A stretch of 6,125 nt of DNA from Pseudomonadota bacterium (lineage in GTDB: Bacteria > Desulfobacterota > Desulfovibrionia > Desulfovibrionales > Desulfovibrionaceae). The position numbers and the translations under genes are program-made. Of this stretch, positions 4,908 through 6,125 are shown in pieces. Within the stretch, counting starts at the first letter, position 1, and each line of letters opens with the position of its first letter. The stretch covers positions 1 through 6,125 of the forward strand of contig JAEXGX010000055.1 of assembly GCA_023450535.1 (NCBI GenBank). The letters are read 5' to 3'. Under the pieces are notes generated by a model. That model made no database searches and was not told the DNA's origin. It saw only the letters and a program-made list of their open reading frames with translations.

Positions 4908-6065
4908 ATGCCCACCTTCCATCCGGCTTCGCGCATGGCGAACGTCACTTCCTTCCTCGTCATGGACGTGCTGGAGCGCGCGCAGGCATTGGAGCGCACG
5001 GGCGCGAACATTATCCACATGGAAATCGGCGAGCCGGACTTCGCCACGCCCGCCTGCATCGTGGATGCGGCCAAACACGCGCTGGACAACGGGTTTACTC
5101 ACTACACCCATTCCATGGGCGATCTGGATCTGCGCGAAACAGTGGCGAAGCACTACCGGGCCAGATACGGCGTAAGCGTCGACCCCGGCCGGGTGTTCAT
5201 CTTCCCCGGCACCTCCCCCGGCATGACCATGCTTTTCCAGACCCTGCTCGATCCGGGCGATGAGGTTATTCTTTCCAACCCCGGCTACGCCTGCTACGCC
5301 AGCTTTGTGCATATGGCGGGCGGCGTCCCGGCCGAGACCCTGACCTATGAGGATGACGGCTTCCAGTTCCGCCCGGAGGATGTGGCGAAACGCCTCACTC
5401 CCCGCACACGGGCCATTCTGGTCAATTCACCGTGCAATCCCACTGGCATCCTGCTGGAGCCCGAGCGCATGAAAGCTCTGGCCGAACTCGGGCCGCTGAT
5501 AGTGTCCGATGAAATTTATCACGGCCTGACCTACGGCGACGGGCCGGAACACTCCATGCTGGAATTTACGGACAATGCCGTTGTCATCAACGGTTTTTCC
5601 AAAGCCTTCGCCATGACCGGCTGGCGGCTGGGCTATCTGATTGTACCGGAACACCTTGTACGCCCCATGCAGCTGGTCATGCAGAACTGCTTCATTTCTC
5701 CCAACGCGGCGGCGCAACGGGCGGGCATCGCGGCCCTTCGCCTTGCGGGCGATGAGGTTGTCCGCATGCGCGGCCTGTACGACGAACGGCGGCGCTTCGT
5801 ATTAAAAGAACTGCGCGGCATGGGCTTCAGCATTCCCGTGGAACCTCGGGGCGCGTTCTATACCCTGATCAACGCCCGCCATCTGAGCGGAGACTCCCTC
5901 TCCCTGGCCTTTGATATTCTGGAAAAGGCTCATGTGGGCGTTGCGCCCGGCATCGACTTCGGTTCGCAGGCCGAGGGCTTCCTTCGCCTCTCCTACGCCA
6001 ATTCTCTGGAAAACCTTGCCGAAGCCATGCGCCGCCTGCACGCGTATATTGAAGAAAAGAAGTAA
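4908..6065 (+). CDS. PLP-dependent class I/II aminotransferase (aspartate aminotransferase-like)
   Basis: The 385-residue protein has the usual length for fold-type I aminotransferases and appears complete. AGGAG at 4895-4899 lies 8 bases before ATG 4908; TAA is at 6063-6065. The family landmarks are in order: an N-terminal substrate/entry segment, IIHMEIGEPDFATP (residues 35-48); a cofactor phosphate loop region, FPGTSPGMT (99-107); the aromatic YACY at 127-130 that stacks near PLP; NSPCNPTG (173-180), with N177 contacting the cofactor ring oxygen; DEIY (201-204), whose aspartate binds the pyridine nitrogen; SKAFAMTGWRLGY (231-243), where K232 forms the Schiff base and R240 helps bind the phosphate; and R360 in FLRLSYANS, the substrate carboxylate arginine. 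It should transfer amino groups between an amino acid and a 2-oxo acid in the cytoplasm. Substrate (aspartate, alanine, aromatic or other) cannot be fixed from sequence. It stands alone downstream of a structured leader. Confidence 0.93.
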   Translation: MPTFHPASRMANVTSFLVMDVLERAQALERTGANIIHMEIGEPDFATPACIVDAAKHALDNGFTHYTHSMGDLDLRETVAKHYRARYGVSVDPGRVFIFPGTSPGMTMLFQTLLDPGDEVILSNPGYACYASFVHMAGGVPAETLTYEDDGFQFRPEDVAKRLTPRTRAILVNSPCNPTGILLEPERMKALAELGPLIVSDEIYHGLTYGDGPEHSMLEFTDNAVVINGFSKAFAMTGWRLGYLIVPEHLVRPMQLVMQNCFISPNAAAQRAGIAALRLAGDEVVRMRGLYDERRRFVLKELRGMGFSIPVEPRGAFYTLINARHLSGDSLSLAFDILEKAHVGVAPGIDFGSQAEGFLRLSYANSLENLAEAMRRLHAYIEEKK

Positions 6066-6072
6066 GAAATAT

Positions 6073-6125
<53 letters not shown>

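Overview
The window looks like chromosomal DNA from a motile Gram-negative bacterium, most likely a sulfate-reducing relative of Desulfovibrio. This rests on the flagellar FliL-type protein, a secreted outer-membrane beta-barrel, FecR and HD-GYP protein segments, and the general style of the proteins; it is inference, not a database match. The right edge is a long G homopolymer, which suggests a contig end with a sequencing artefact rather than natural sequence.

Layout. Positions 3-1438 carry three co-oriented genes: the end of a FliL-like flagellar protein, a small hydrophilic protein of unknown function, and a single-pass membrane coiled-coil protein with a helix-turn-helix-like tail that recalls SwrB/DUF2802 proteins. 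They look like the distal end of a flagellar operon, closed by hairpins at 1500-1548. Next comes a monocistronic outer-membrane beta-barrel gene (1668-2318) with its own promoter, a structured 3' untranslated region and a very strong terminator (2461-2490).

An AT-rich, gene-free leader with palindromes (2491-2707) precedes a damaged locus at 2708-3609. A FecR-domain protein has its signal peptide in a different frame from its body, with a run of seven C at the break. Its C-terminal end runs straight into the last part of an HD-GYP phosphodiesterase domain, which is itself frameshifted and lacks its catalytic core. I read this as a decayed or chimeric remnant of two genes.

On the minus strand, 3728-4489 encodes a two-helix membrane protein of unknown function, with a strong terminator at 3666-3706. 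A 418-bp divergent intergenic region separates it from an intact class I/II PLP-dependent aminotransferase (4908-6065), whose leader can form two competing RNA structures.

The genes do not form one pathway. The window joins a flagellar operon end, a surface protein, a degraded envelope/signalling locus, an orphan membrane protein and an amino-acid metabolism gene. I see no tRNA, rRNA, CRISPR array, insertion sequence or complete novel system. The most informative oddities are the frameshifted FecR/HD-GYP chimera and the structured aminotransferase leader.
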